A stretch of DNA of 64,000 nt. Origin: Buxus sempervirens. Lineage: Eukaryota; Streptophyta; Magnoliopsida; Buxales; Buxaceae. How positions within the stretch are numbered: the stretch's first letter is position 1; every line of letters starts with the position of its first letter. The translations under genes and the position numbers were made by a program. Below, piece by piece: positions 44,670-57,139 of this stretch. The stretch lies in assembly GCA_947561395.2 (NCBI GenBank), contig OX387192.1:36539520-36603519 (forward strand), written 5' to 3'. The notes under the pieces are model-generated. The model saw nothing but the letters and a program-made list of their open reading frames with translations, did no database searches and was not told the origin of the DNA.

Positions 44670-45403
44670 TTTTGCTTCTCTCGGAGGGAATGCGTTCGAG
44701 CTTGCCGCGAAGGATTTAATTAAAGACATTGCTTCCATTCATTTGCAGAGCTTCTCCATCGTATGGTGGACGTTCGGATAAAACAATTGATAAACCGAAA
44801 ATTCCCCCCGCTTTCCCCTTTTTTTTGAAAATCACCCTCGTCCGACTTAAGAACGAAGGCGTGGCACGTGCAATACGCAACTGATGCTCGCTGCAAGTGC
44901 CATTGTTTGGCTAGATAGCTTTCCTTCCGATTTGATTCCAAAAACCCGCTTGAAAAAGTTAAAATGCCATTTTTGGCATTTTCCATGATATTTCGAAGAA
45001 AAATATATATATATATATGTTTGTTGCTTCCAAGTTCGAAAATAAATCTTTTCCAAAAAAAAAAATTCCAAGATAAATAAAAAGTTAAAATTTGGTTTTA
45101 TTGTCTTAATTGAGAGTCGAAAAAGTATTTTTCAATGCCTAATCAAACGTGCTTCCAATTTTTAAAAGTATGACTAATTCTCAATTGCTAAAAATTTTAT
45201 GACTCAATCAGCATTACGTTTAAAAAACTAACACTAAAAACCTATCTCGCCTTGGCATCGCCTGAGCGACCGACCGCCCTAGATCAATCCAACATGGCGT
45301 AGAGGTACGAAAAATCTAGAACTAGAATAGCAACACGCACAATCGGCGAGAATAGAGCGAACACGTAAGAGAAGAGGGAGTGAGGGGAACCGAAAGAGCA
45401 AAC
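44670..45403. promoter_or_regulatory. shared divergent promoter of IleRS and ClpR3
   Basis: The 734 bases between the two opposing start codons must hold both promoters and both 5' leaders. A G-box (GGCACGTGC, core 44865-44870) lies near the IleRS side. A partial Mutator-like MITE end occupies roughly 45100-45250. On the ClpR3 side the leader contains a two-codon uORF (ATG GCG TAG, 45294-45302). No clear TATA box was found for either gene, common for housekeeping plastid genes. Confidence 0.6.
45100..45250. mobile_element. partial Mutator-like MITE, copy 4
   Basis: The right half is recognisable from CCAATTTTTAAAAGTATGAC through CTCAATTGCTAAAAATTTTATGAC to the degraded terminus ACACTAAAAACCTATCTCGC. 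The left terminus is not convincing. Homology is by eye to copies 1-3. Confidence 0.4.
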
Positions 45404-48400
45404 ATGGCTTCATGTCTGCAATTGCCGCTGGCTTCTTCGTCTTCCTCTTCCACAGCACGTAGCCGCAAGACTATTTGCGGCTTTAACGGCAGAAACAACG
45501 CTAAAATCCCGATGCCTCCGGTGAACCCAAAGGATCCATTTCTCACTAAGCTGGCTTCAGCAGCTGCCGCTTCTCCCGATCACCTACTCTCCCGTCCTTC
45601 GAATTCGGATACACCTCCATACCTGGATCTATTCGACTCTCCCAAGCTCATGGCCACTCCTGCTCAAGTACGACGTCATTCTTTTCTTGACTTCCTGGAA
45701 ACATTTTATGCAATTTGCAGAATTCTTTGTGAAAGTTTACTCTATGCGTTTATTTGATGTCTTTGTTATTTGCTTATCTAATTAGGTAGTATCCGTTATT
45801 TCTCGAGTGATAATCATCGGGGGAGGAAACTTCAGTTGAATCAATTTGACGAACCTAACTCGACGTTATTCCGTGTTTCAGTTTTTTTGTGTTTTCTGGT
45901 TCTTATTTTCCGTCTTACAAAAAGTAGGTTAGTTTTGTGAATTTTTTTCTATCCTCAAATCGATTGATTATTTTTATTTTGAGCAGAAATCATCCGTAGG
46001 GACTTGCATTACATGTTTAGTTCCCGCTTTAGAATCTGTCGCTTTCATTTGGAGGAAATTCATTTTTGCGTTTATTTTCCATTTTATCCGCAACAGTGGC
46101 CTTGAAGATCTGTACCTGTTTTCTCTAAGTTTTCCGAGTCCATTCCATTTGTGAACTATCCGCAATGACTTTCGAGTGTTCTTAATTTAGTTTTTTTTAT
46201 TTATATATATATCCGTCTATGAAGATTGGCTTTACGCTGTTATTAGTTATATATATTTTTTTTCCTTTTCATGCATTGGTAAAATTTTATTTTGTGCGTC
46301 AATGTTTTGTTTTTTTTTTTGGTGTCATTTATTTGTTTGTTTTTTCTCCGAAACTATGTTTGTAGTCGGGGCTTGTTGAGGATCATCTTTGATTAGTTTT
46401 TTAGTTAACCTTTTGATCATATGGTTGAACCAGGTGGAAAGATCTGTTTCATACAATGAGCACCGGCCTAGGAAGCCACCACCAGATTTGCCTTCACTGC
46501 TGCTCAATGGCAGGATTGTATACATTGGCATGCCGGTAAACATTTAAATATTGCAAAATTTATGGAACTTTTCATTCTGAATCCTGCAAAAAGAATTGTG
46601 ATATGTGAAAATATAGTCCAATTACAGTTTAACGGAGATGATTTCTTATAATATTTCACCTCAAATCCTATTACAAGAGTTTCTTCCCTAATTTATTGTA
46701 TTTCCAACTTTTGATGTTGGTACACATAGACTTTAGAATCAGTGGTCAAGTGTAATAATTTTACAGCAAGATAGTGACATATTTATAAAATAAGTATCGA
46801 AAATGGTTTCTTTGTTTTTTTCCTCCACAAAATATTCATCTTGGATCTCCAGACCAGTTGATATGTAAAATGACCAACATATGGAACGAAATGGCCAATT
46901 GCATCACAAGAATTGGGAAAGAAGTATTAGGAGCATTGCAAAGTAATATTTGATCTCATAGAAAAACTTGGTCGTAGAGTAATGTTGTCCAGGAAGCTAT
47001 TAAAGAGAAAATAATTTTTTTTTAAAACTTGGCTAGAGATTAAAACCCAAGAAAACTTAAAAAGATATAAAAATGTGAAAAAAGAAGTCAAGAAGAAAAT
47101 TAGTGAGGTTAGAAAACATGTTTATGACAGCTTGTTTAGTAAGGTACTACAGATGGGTAAAACTTTATTTATAAAGTAGCAAGATTAAGAAAAAGGAAAA
47201 TGAGAAACTTAGATCAGGTTAGATGTATTGAAAGTGAAGAATCAAAAGTTCTAGCAAAATAAAAGAAAGGTGGAGAGAATATTTTATGAATTGATGCACG
47301 GGGAGGATACATGGAGATTTAGATTCTGCATGGATGATAGAATTAATGGAAATAAAGAACAAATCTATATTCGTTGGGTTTGAGTTGCAGAAATTAAAGA
47401 TACTTTAGTAAAAATGGAAGTAGGAAAGGCCTTGCGCCTAGATCCTATAGAGTTATAGAAGTGGATGGGAAATATTGGTTTATATTAGTTGAATCAACTA
47501 TTTAATGAAATAAGATTTGGGAAAATGCCAAATTCTTGGAGGCTTGGTATAATAATACTTATATATAAGAATAAGGGAGATGTGCAAGACTGTGCAAATT
47601 ACCTTTGAGTTAAACTTATGAGTCACACTATTAAATTGTGGGAAATAGTGATGGACATAGATTAAGACTAATAATTTGAGTGACAGAAGATCAATTTGGA
47701 TTTATGCCTAGAAGGTCCACTAAAAAGTTATTTTACGTAGACAATTAACAGAAAAGTCTAGAAAAGAGAAAAGATCCTCGTATGGTTTGGAAAAAGGATA
47801 TGATAGGGTTCAAAGAGAATTAATTTGGTGGAATTCATGTAAAAAGGTGTATCAATAAAATACATTGATGCAACTAAGTATATATATGAGGGGGCTTTAA
47901 ATAAAGTAAAACCCATTGGCTGTGAGCAATTGAGTTTTCGGCCAAGATAGGCTTGCACCAACGGTCAACTATTAGCCCTTATCTATTTGCTTTAGTTATG
48001 GATGAGTTGATGAGTCATATTCAAGATGAGGTGCCTTGTTGTATGTTATTTGCAGATGATGTAGTCTTGAGAGGTCACACTAGAGAAGAAGTAAATGTTA
48101 AGTTAGAATTGTATAGAGATACGTTAGAATAAAAAATTTTAAAATAAGTTGTGTGAAGACTGAATATATGAATTGTCTTTTTAATACAAATATCAATATA
48201 ACAAATGAAACCATAAGAATTGACAATGAGGATACCTCTTTAAACAATAAATTCAGATATCTTGGATGAATAGTTCAGAAAGATGGAGAAATTGATGGAG
48301 CTGTAGCACATAGGATTAGAGCTGCTTGGCTTAAGTGGAAGGGTGCTTCCAAGGTACTTTGTGATAATTGTATTCCACTTAAAGAGTAAGTTTAATAAGA

Positions 48401-51400
48401 GAGCAAGACCCACTTTGTTGTAACAGAATGTTGGGCGGCAAAGAAACAATATGTTTAGAAGACAAGTGTTATCGAGACGAGGATGCTAAAGATGGACATA
48501 TGAGAAAACTTGAAAGACAAAGTAAGAAGTGAAAATTATCGAAAGTGGATAGGCATAACATGCATTAAAGAGAAAATTGAGGATAATAGGATAAGGTAGT
48601 TTGGATTGTAAAGCGAAGACTTAAAGATACAAATATAAGAAGGTGTAAGCGGATGCATATTGAAGGACCCAAGAGATCAAGAGGAATACCTAAAAAGACA
48701 TGGGTTGAGTTAATAGAACATGACTTATATAAACATAAATTAACTAAAGGTATGATTTTTGATAGAACGGGCTGGAGGGACAAGATTCAGGTCGTCGACC
48801 CCACTTTGATGGGAATTGGCTGATGATGATTAGCTAAGTGTGTTAATTTTTCTTCGAATGCAATAACGACAAAAATGGCCCTCTTAACATATCTCTTCAG
48901 TTGTGTTATTAAAAAAATTTTAGCTGCATGTGTTGATCATTCTTATTGTTTAATTTTTTTTTCCTTCTCGTTAATACTTCATATCCTTCTAACTAATACA
49001 AATATTATTGATTTCATCCGATACTACATACTACAAATTAACCATTTGTTTGTATCAGTTGGTACCGGCTGTCACGGAGCTCGTGATTGCAGAATTGCTT
49101 TACCTGCAATGGGCGGATCCAAAAGAACCGATATATCTTTACATAAATTCAACTGGGACAACTCGTGATGATGGTGAAACGGTTTGTTTTTTCATTAATC
49201 GTCATTAGAATTTTATTTATTTATATTTTTGTGTTTTGGGCCTTGGGTGGGTTTTTTTTTTGTTGGGGGGGGGGGGGGGGGGGGGGGGGGGGTGGGGAGG
49301 GTTTTGGCAGGCGCAAATAATTTCCATTTTCATGTGTCCTATGTAATAATTCCAATAGTTAGTTTTAAAAAACTTCCCATATCATTTTGCTCTTCTGGTC
49401 AACCCTGGATGAAATTCAAATGCATGCCCTTGTATGATGACATACAGACACTTGATTCTGGCATCAATTGGAACAGGTAACGTAATGGATACCGGTGTCT
49501 TTTAATTAAAAGTTGAAAGAGGATAACAAAATCTTCATAGTCAAATAAACTGAATTTATGTTTTGCTTTTTCTGTAGTAAACTTGTCAGGATCAGATAAC
49601 ACAGACAAATACCGTAGTCTCATAGTCATTTATGGCCATGATTTGGCTCTTTCAGAGCCGATACTGAGTCCCAAGATAAGGGGTTTTATTGTCTTGGTAA
49701 AAGTCAGCATAGTTCTGCTAAGAATGACGTGACTCAGCTGCCAGCACCTGAGGTGAGGGAAGAAATCAGGAAAAAGGGAAAAACGAAAGGAGGAGGAGAA
49801 GAAGAACAGGAAGAAAAAAAGAAGTGGAAGAAAAGCCAGAAAAAAATACAGAGAAGAGGAAGAACAAAAAACAGAAATAAGAAGAAAAAACAGAATGAAA
49901 ATACAGAAGAAGAAGAAGTAGGTGTACTTGTGTCCCAGATTGGCATGAACAGGTAGTCATGTCGACAGCTCCATGAAGGCACGAACAAGCTCGGCATCTC
50001 TGCAAGCACAGTTTCGTCTCCTCCTCTTCTTGTCTTGCCCCTTTCTTCTTTTCCTCCTCTTCCTCTCCTCTCCTCTTCTTCTCCTCTTCTCCACAAAGAC
50101 CTTTTCTGTCGTTCTTCTCCTTCACGAAGGCTACGAACAGGTCTTATGTGTATTTAAACATTTCTGCATAGAACGGCTTGTTTTGACTGAGCTCAGTCCA
50201 TACCAGGGCTGATATTGAGTTTCTATCCCTTGATGACAAGAAGAGGGGCATTCTAATTTCAAAAGCATAGAATATTGTGATTGCCTCTAGGACTTGAATT
50301 TTAAAGTAGTAATATACCCTCCAGTAGGAGGAAAATCTAATCAAGTTTTTTTGATGAAAATATAATCAAATTTCAATAAATTATGTAAATTGAAGCATAT
50401 AACTGCATGTCCTTTGGTAAACCTCATGTTACTATTGAGGATCCTTCAATTATAAGGAAGTGAGAGAAACAATTTTTTGGTGTTTAAGATGGGTTAAGTC
50501 CAGGATCATGATGTTTCGAGTTTGCAAGCTTGATTCTTGAACTATTGATAAATTTTGTAGTCAAGATTTCCTTTAGGTGGTTCAGATCTTAGTAGTGGTA
50601 GTCCGATTCATTGAACTCACCATGGCAGAAATGACATGGCTATGAATATGTGTTCACCTGTATTACATGGGCATAGCAGCAGGAGTGTTTTTAAATTTTA
50701 GTCCCATCTAAACCCCAAATGTTATGACAATTCCAGTATAAATGTTTTAAACCTGTAATACTTTTGTGGACATGAAATGGCATGGATATTTGTAAGGGAT
50801 GTTCTTCGTCTGTATTCATTACATATCTAAAAATCTGCAGACACTGTGATCATTTCATATTATGGTATAATTATAATTTTAGAACATGTAGTCTATTAGG
50901 TAGTGGAGGCTTTGAGCGTACTTGTTAGCAATAAGAAAATTTTGATTTTACATAAGGAACTAAGGGCTTTAAAATGGGAGCCTAGGCCTCTTAATATCCC
51001 CATTATCTGATGCCATGAATGTTACTGCGAAAGCAATGCTGGAGGGGATAGATTCTGTTTGGGGTTCCCATGTTGTCAAAGTATTGGATAAATTGGAGTT
51101 GAATCTGGTGCACACATACATGGCTCCTTTAAGATGTCTTCTTCAACTAATGTCATCATTGAGAGTTCTACCTTTTTTTTCCTTTTTGAGTAGCAGATGG
51201 ATTACGATAAATCATTACCTATTTAGTCTAAAGGGGATGTATGAGCATAAGAGTTTTATTGGGCACAGGTAGGTAAGAAATATGAGCATTTTGCTACTTT
51301 TTAGTTTAACTATGGCTTTTAGACAATGAATGGGAGGCTCACTGATGGGTGTTTTGTCATAGCTTCGGAGTCCATAATTGTGGATGGGATAGAGAGGTCA

Positions 51401-54400
51401 GAGGTGATATTTTCTTATGGGTGGATATGTGGAGGGTGACTATGTTGACCTTTGAAGATTATGTCAAGTACATTATGTAGAGAACATATTAGAGGTCGTA
51501 TGAGGAAGATGATGGATAACAAATCGCAATGGCTTTTTATTTTTTATCTTAGTTGCTCATAATGTTTGCTATGAAGAGTTCATTGTTCATCCATATTTTG
51601 GCAGAAGGAATAGTAAGGTGTGGATACCAATATAAAGGCATGATTTGATGGATAAAGAAGTTTTAAAATGTTTGCACTTTTTCGCCTTCCTGAGGCTTTA
51701 TATTGTTTTAAAGAGGTTAGGATTATCAGATTTTGAAAGGGATTTTAGCGGAATTTTCTCAACAAGCTCTTTAACAATGTGTCAGTGGGGGATAATGGGA
51801 TATCAGGCAGTGGTCTTGGGTGAATAATGTATAGTGTGTGTGACATCCCAATCCCACATTGGAAACGGATGAATGCCCCTTAAGGCATAAGAGTCGGGAG
51901 GAACACTCTAACTAGCGAGGTCCCTTTTGAGGATAAAACCATGCGGGCTTAGGCCCAAAGCGGATAATATTTCCCTAGATTGGGTCGTTACAAATGGTAT
52001 CAGAGCTAGATCCGAGTCTAGTAGTCTGCGGCTGGTGTGGGTCCTGGCGTTGCCTGTGGGAGGTGGTTGGACCAACGAGGGTGGGCCCATGATGGTTTGG
52101 CAGGCTTCTAGGTGTCACTACATGAGGACGTACAGCCCTGAAGGAGGGGAGATTGTGATATCCCGATCCCACATTAGAAACGGATGAATGCCTCTTAAGG
52201 TATAAGAGTCGAGAGGAACACTCTAACTAGTGAGGCGCCTTTTGAGGACAAAACTGTGCGAGCTTAGGCCCAAAACGGACAATACCTTGCTGGGTTAGGT
52301 TATTACAATATGAGCCTAGGATTAAGGCAATTGTGAATCCTTGCTTTCTACTACCTTTGTAGTTGCAAATACTGCACTCATAGTTCATTTGTTATGTACA
52401 AAGAGAGAGTGATCATTGTTCCTCTATTACAAAATGACTAGAGAGAGTTGAAGCTTTTTACCACTTTTTGGGATATCTTTTAATGTTTTCAAGTTTTCTT
52501 TGATTGGCAGAGCAACATTGTTGGTACTGGTGGTTGGTGTTCTAGAATCCCTCGTATACTCTCCACTGGGGTGTTCAGTAGAGCCAAAAGATGCCATACC
52601 TTAAATTGGGAACTTCACATTGAATGAATTCTACAGCCTTAAGATGTCACATACCAGTTGTGGTTGGGATAATGTGGTGCATGGAAATTTGTAGGAGTAA
52701 TTATTGGTGGGAAGGGTTGTAAATGTTATTTCTTTCTGTTTGTTCTTGTTTATCTTGACATGCTTATTCTGGTGGGATCTCTTCCATACTCAGTTAATAG
52801 ATTTGCTTTGTAAAACTAAATAGAATTTCTTAGGAGAAAATCTCCAATCAGGTCAGCTTTTTTTCTGTTTCTCTGTTTAATTTGTCATTTGTTACCATTA
52901 ATGCTTACCGCTTTCTGTTGATTAGAATGACTAATTTTATGACAAATGATTGGTTAAATAACTCAAAGCATGCACATCATCAAGATATTTCACTATTATT
53001 CTTGTAACATATTAAATTTGTCATTTCATTTGTTTTTGCATATAAATCAGTTTACGAAACGATAATATTTCTGCTCTGTGAGGATGATGATTGACTCAAA
53101 TGCTTATTTTTCAGGTAGGGATGGAAACGGAGGGTTTTGCTATCTATGATGCAATGATGCAACTGAAAAATGAAGTTTGTTTCTTTTTCATGTTATTCGG
53201 TTCTTTCAGGCTAACTCTGCAATTTACTGGATGGTTGTATTGTATAAGTTATTATTTTACACTCCGTTACCTATGTTTTTCTACATGATCCTATAGCTTG
53301 TCTTGGACGAATTGGTAGTTTATGGGGTTTCTATTTAGTTTTCTGTTGTTTTCCTTTGTCTTAATTGCATTTGAATCTTTTCTTTCTGAATGTTTCTTCA
53401 AGTCCAGTTAATTTTGGAGTGGTCCAGTATAGTGATGTATGGAATGCAAGTTCTTTATGATAATTCTGAAAAAGAAGCAGTAATTGAAATGCGATTTATA
53501 GGTGATATATATGTGTCTTTTTAATTATAGCTTTGGACATTCAATCATGGACAATGATGAAGCAATGGATGATAACTTCTAAACATATGGACATTAAAAT
53601 AGATTGCAGGGATTTTACCAAATTGTTAGAGATCATTTATATCATATCTTGTTTGTATCTGCAATGTGTTGTTGAGAACTTCTTAAACTATTTATAGAAA
53701 GATTGTGAACAAATTTACTTCATCTTTAGAAAGGGAGAGTTCACCCTTGGAGATTTTGCTTCCAAACTTTACAATTTGATTTGTCACTACAGGCAGTCTA
53801 CTATGTTTATGTGCCTATTTGAATGGTTATTTCTTTACTGATATGTACATTATTATTGGCTTGTGCTTTTAGATTTTGCAGTGTTCCACATCTAAATCAA
53901 GATAATTTCTTGAATGTAATTGAATTAGCTGTTGCTGAGTTTGGCCCGTGAAGAATTTGATGATTAAAATTGTTATGGAGTCATAGTATATAGTCACACT
54001 GTTGTGTGAAACTTTGGTGTAGAAGTAACTAGCATTTGTTTGTCTTTTCATTAGGTAGTATTTACTGCATGTGCAGATACAGACAGTTGCTGTTGGGGCT
54101 GCCATAGGTCAGGCTTGTCTCCTGCTTGCTGCAGGAAAAAAGGGTCGGCGGTTTATGATGCCGCATGCCAAAGGTGCAATGTTCTTTTCATGTTTTGTAA
54201 CCAATTTTATTTTTCTTTGTTGTTTTCACCATGACGTCAGCCAAAATTTCCCTTTAATTTTGTTCAGCCATGATTCAACAACCTCGTGTTCCTTCATCGG
54301 GGTTGATGCCAGCTAGTGATGTTCTTATTCGTGCAAAAGAGGTTAGTTGTTTCTAAATATCTTCATCTAACGGGGGTTCATTTACTTAATTTTCTGTAAT

Positions 54401-55427
54401 GTCTCTTAAAAGGAGCAGTTCTTATTAATGATAAAAGATAAATGTAAATGCCTAGATGTATATTTAATTCTGCAACTAAATTTCTTGTCTTGGTTGTCTG
54501 CATAACTATGAATGCCACTTCTTCATTATTGTCGTTATAAAAAGAAGAATTGCTTTTCTTTCCTTTTACATCCATATCTGTGTTTGAGTTTTGAATTGGA
54601 TACAACAAGTAAGCACCACAGATGGGGACCAAAAAGAGGAGAATGACAACTAAAGTTTTTGCTGCCCCTTGGATGCCAGCGTGCCAAAAATTTTCCAATT
54701 CCCAAATTGAAAATGTGAATAAGATGAGGATAGCAGAAGTTCTCACAAGTGAGGAAGGGATAGTTATACCACACTTTTCTTCATATGAGAACTTCATGTT
54801 TTAAGTTTTGGCACAAAACACATTCCACATGGAAAATCACCTCTTTTGAGTCTAATATTTTTGTTTGAAAAATATTAAAAATTCATGCGTTGGTACAATA
54901 CATGGAGAAAGACCTACCCAATGTATAACTATGCTTAGGTATATTATTTTTTTATTTCAGGTCTTCACATCACTTTCTTTTGCAGGTTATAACAAACAGG
55001 GACACACTTGTTAAACTAATAGCCAGGCACACTAGAAATGTGAGTGTCCATTAATTTTCTTCTTCATTTTGTTCTTATTATTATTATGATGGAGGGACTC
55101 ATGCTCTGACTTCATATTTCATCAGTCAGTTGAGACTGTTTCTGACATAATGAAAAGACCATTTTATATGGACTCTAAGAGGGCTCAAGAATTTGGCGTC
55201 ATTGATAAGGTAAGATGTGCTTCTATATAATGTCGATGTGATTACATGATGCAAGTTCAGTTTCTAAAACCACGTGGTTAATGTGATTACATTTGCATGA
55301 TTGAAAAAACCCTTATGTAATGTGAATTCAGATCCTTTGGCGGGGTCAGGAAAAAATAATGGCAGATGTTGCCTCTCCAGAGGAATGGGACAGGATAGCT
55401 GGCATTAAGGTTGCCGATGGTGTGTGA
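45404..55427 (+). CDS. CLPR3: ATP-dependent Clp protease proteolytic subunit-related protein 3, chloroplastic
   Basis: This is a non-catalytic subunit of the plastid stromal ClpPR protease core. Exons: 45404-45667, 46434-46535, 49059-49181, 53115-53174, 54077-54173, 54268-54341, 54986-55039, 55126-55209 and 55332-55427. The sum is 954 nt, 317 aa, with all phases consistent. A Ser/Ala-rich plastid transit peptide covers roughly residues 1-40; [13 protein letters not shown] then starts the mature region typical of ClpR3. The fold region contains [25 protein letters not shown] and the [11 protein letters not shown] strand, which has no catalytic Ser where ClpP has its SMG motif. The ClpP MIHQP histidine is replaced (AMIQQPR), as expected for an R-type subunit. 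Introns 2 and 3 (2.5 and 3.9 kb) are enlarged by a LINE, a TRIM and low-complexity tracts. The gene is divergent from IleRS. The product ends ...[11 protein letters not shown]. Confidence 0.95.
46870..48832 (+). mobile_element. 5'-truncated, degenerate RTE-type LINE in ClpR3 intron 2
   Basis: Translated fragments in order: [15 protein letters not shown] (about 46890-46930), MSHTIKLWE (near 47620), [11 protein letters not shown] with [10 protein letters not shown], the reverse-transcriptase active-site region (about 47980-48070), a FRYLG...[10 protein letters not shown] block (about 48250-48300), then [20 protein letters not shown] and [15 protein letters not shown] (48680-48805). The 3' end has the short TGATGATGAT tail typical of plant RTE LINEs. 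The endonuclease half is missing and there are many stops. It is in the same orientation as ClpR3. Confidence 0.85.
49265..49292 (+). repeat. run of 28 G in ClpR3 intron 3
   Basis: An uninterrupted 28-G tract followed by TGGGGAGGG begins 83 bases after the exon 3 donor, on the transcribed-sense strand. Such a run could form a G-quadruplex in DNA or pre-mRNA. Its exact length is also the kind of base count that sequencing and assembly often get wrong. Confidence 0.8.
49760..50115. repeat. polypurine tract followed by polypyrimidine tract
   Basis: About 49745-49918 is almost only A and G (GAAGAAGAGGAAG-type), and about 50015-50112 is almost only C and T (CTTCTCCTCTTCC-type). Together they are a low-complexity inverted pair around a normal spacer. 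Less exact inverted similarity continues outside. It lies in ClpR3 intron 3. Confidence 0.6.
51839..52307 (+). mobile_element. complete TRIM (terminal-repeat retrotransposon in miniature)
   Basis: Two 154-bp direct repeats, 51839-51992 and 52154-52307, each start TGTGA(C/T)ATCCC and end TTACA. Directly inside the first LTR is TGGTATCAGAGC (51995-52006), the primer-binding site complementary to the 3' end of initiator tRNA-Met. A polypurine tract AAGGAGGGGAGAT precedes the second LTR. The 161-bp interior has no coding capacity, which defines a TRIM. The LTRs differ by many, mostly C/T or G/A, changes, so it is old. Flanking bases (GTGTG and ATATG) are not an exact 5-bp duplication. It lies in ClpR3 intron 3. 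Confidence 0.9.
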
Positions 55428-56955
55428 CTTGCCCTATCATAGATGCCTTCATCACTGTACGTAGCTACGGCCATCTTTGCTTTCTGTAACACGTAATTCA
55501 CTGGTGGCTCATTCCTGTTGCTGTGATAGATGTTTGTATGATAGTATGTTGCATAATAAGAAGTTCCCTTTGATATCTTCTGTCATAGGAATCGTGCTGC
55601 TGATAGGTCGAAAGGGTTTGCAGAGAAAATGTAGTTGGGGGAGATACTGTGTTGGATGCCTCATGCAGATCAAGGGTTGGTTGCACTCTCTCTTTGTTAC
55701 GTTAGTTCCATCAATATAATTCTTGAGCACTTTCATGGTATATATGCTGATCGTATTCGTATGGGTTTGCATTGCATTCTGGAAGAATATGCGAGAGAAA
55801 AAACGGTTAAAAACAAGCAAGTAAAGGATGTTGTCCCTTTTTTTCTTAAATCCTTTTAACTCCTGAAACTTTTTTGTTTTTCTAACCCTAAAATTCGTTA
55901 GAAATTTTGATTTTTCCAAGTTTTTAGTGAATGAAAGAGAAAAATGTGAATAAGCATTTCTAACGCCTTACCTCCACGTCAATTATTAGAAGAATTAATT
56001 ATAATGGCCGAGATGGATATCATAACCCCGCGAAGTCCTTTTTTCACCAGGATGAGGAAAAGGACATACGGAATAAATCTAGATCTTATGTGTGAAGATA
56101 CTTTAAAAGGCTCAGGGGAAAGGATGAATTACTCGAAAAGAGGAAAAAGAAAACCTGCGGCTTTTTACTTGGCAAACAAACGAATCAAAAATATAATAAC
56201 CAATTAATTTTAAATATATTTAGCAACCATTGTAATGAAATCTCTTTGAGCGGAAAGGAAATGAAAGAAGAAAAAGAAGAAGAAGACTAAGTAGAACACA
56301 AGCTAATAAGTCTTTTGATTGAAGGGCTTATCTAGCTATAAGCTGGTGCTTATCTATCAGACGATTTCAACCTGTGGAGGTAATAAATTTGCTTGCTGTC
56401 TGCTAATTCAGACTTAAGCGGAGAAATTTCCGTCTTGCAAATTAAATCTTGATAGATTAATTTTATCCCTCGTATAAGCATTATTTTTCTTCCGTGATTT
56501 TAGTGTTAACTTGGTAGAGCAAATAAATGAAAATATTGAATGAGAGAAAACAGTATATAAAAAGGAGAAACCACATTCATAACAATAAAGCCCGTTTTAA
56601 GGATGCCTTTCTTAGCCAGAACCAGGACTTCCAATGCTACATAATTAGTCAAAATTAGTCAACATCAATATGATGGAGAGATAAATGTTTCAATTCAGGG
56701 CCAACTCCCAAGAATGAGTATCCAAGTGCACTTTTACTTTTCATAGCAACTACTACCATTCTTTTATAGTTTTATTATGCCATCCCATGATTAGTTCCAT
56801 ATCAAAGCAAAGAGCTGCAATTTGGATTTTGTTTCATGTGTTACCTAGAAAAGCTTTAAAGGGCTTTCATTTCCTTATCCAACAAGACAGTCAACACTCA
56901 GGGTAGACCTAACTGTGAAGAGAATGCCTCTCTAAGTTGAGTCGAAATCGTCTGT
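55428..56955. other. ClpR3 3' UTR and downstream intergenic DNA
   Basis: The first part, to about 55860, is likely 3' UTR and downstream sequence. The segment to about 56175 is the source (or sister) of the duplicated block at 59370-60430. No further gene recognised. Confidence 0.5.
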
Positions 56956-57139
56956 CATGCTTCCCTGAATTGCTCCCTGATGTGGTTGTGAGATGCTGCC
57001 ATGTGGAACATCTCATGGGCACCGTTTTTCATGTGGTGTCCACCTGATACACTTATAACACATGAAAAAATAGTGGTCGTGAGATGCTCCCCATGGCAGC
57101 ATCTCATAGCCACATCAGGGAGCAGTTCAGGGAAACATG
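56956..57139. repeat. long foldback, possible MITE or hairpin RNA source
   Basis: Arms 56956-57003 and 57092-57139 pair at 44 of 48 bases (shared core CTCCCTGATGTGG, GAGATGCTGCCATG). Pairing continues with lower fidelity inside (ACATCTCATGG.../...GTGAGATGC and TTTTTCATGTG/CACATGAAAAAA), so most of the 184 bases form one hairpin. It resembles 195-352 in layout and in the TTTTTCATGTGG stretch. Confidence 0.75.

Noticed and set aside
49729-50125. Lys/Glu-rich and Phe/Leu/Ser-rich open frames
   Set aside because: Direct translations of the polypurine and polypyrimidine tracts inside ClpR3 intron 3.
54986-55039. ClpR3 as a catalytic ClpP protease
   Set aside because: The catalytic Ser is absent from the VGAAIGQA strand and the MIHQP His is replaced by Gln, so it is an R-type subunit.
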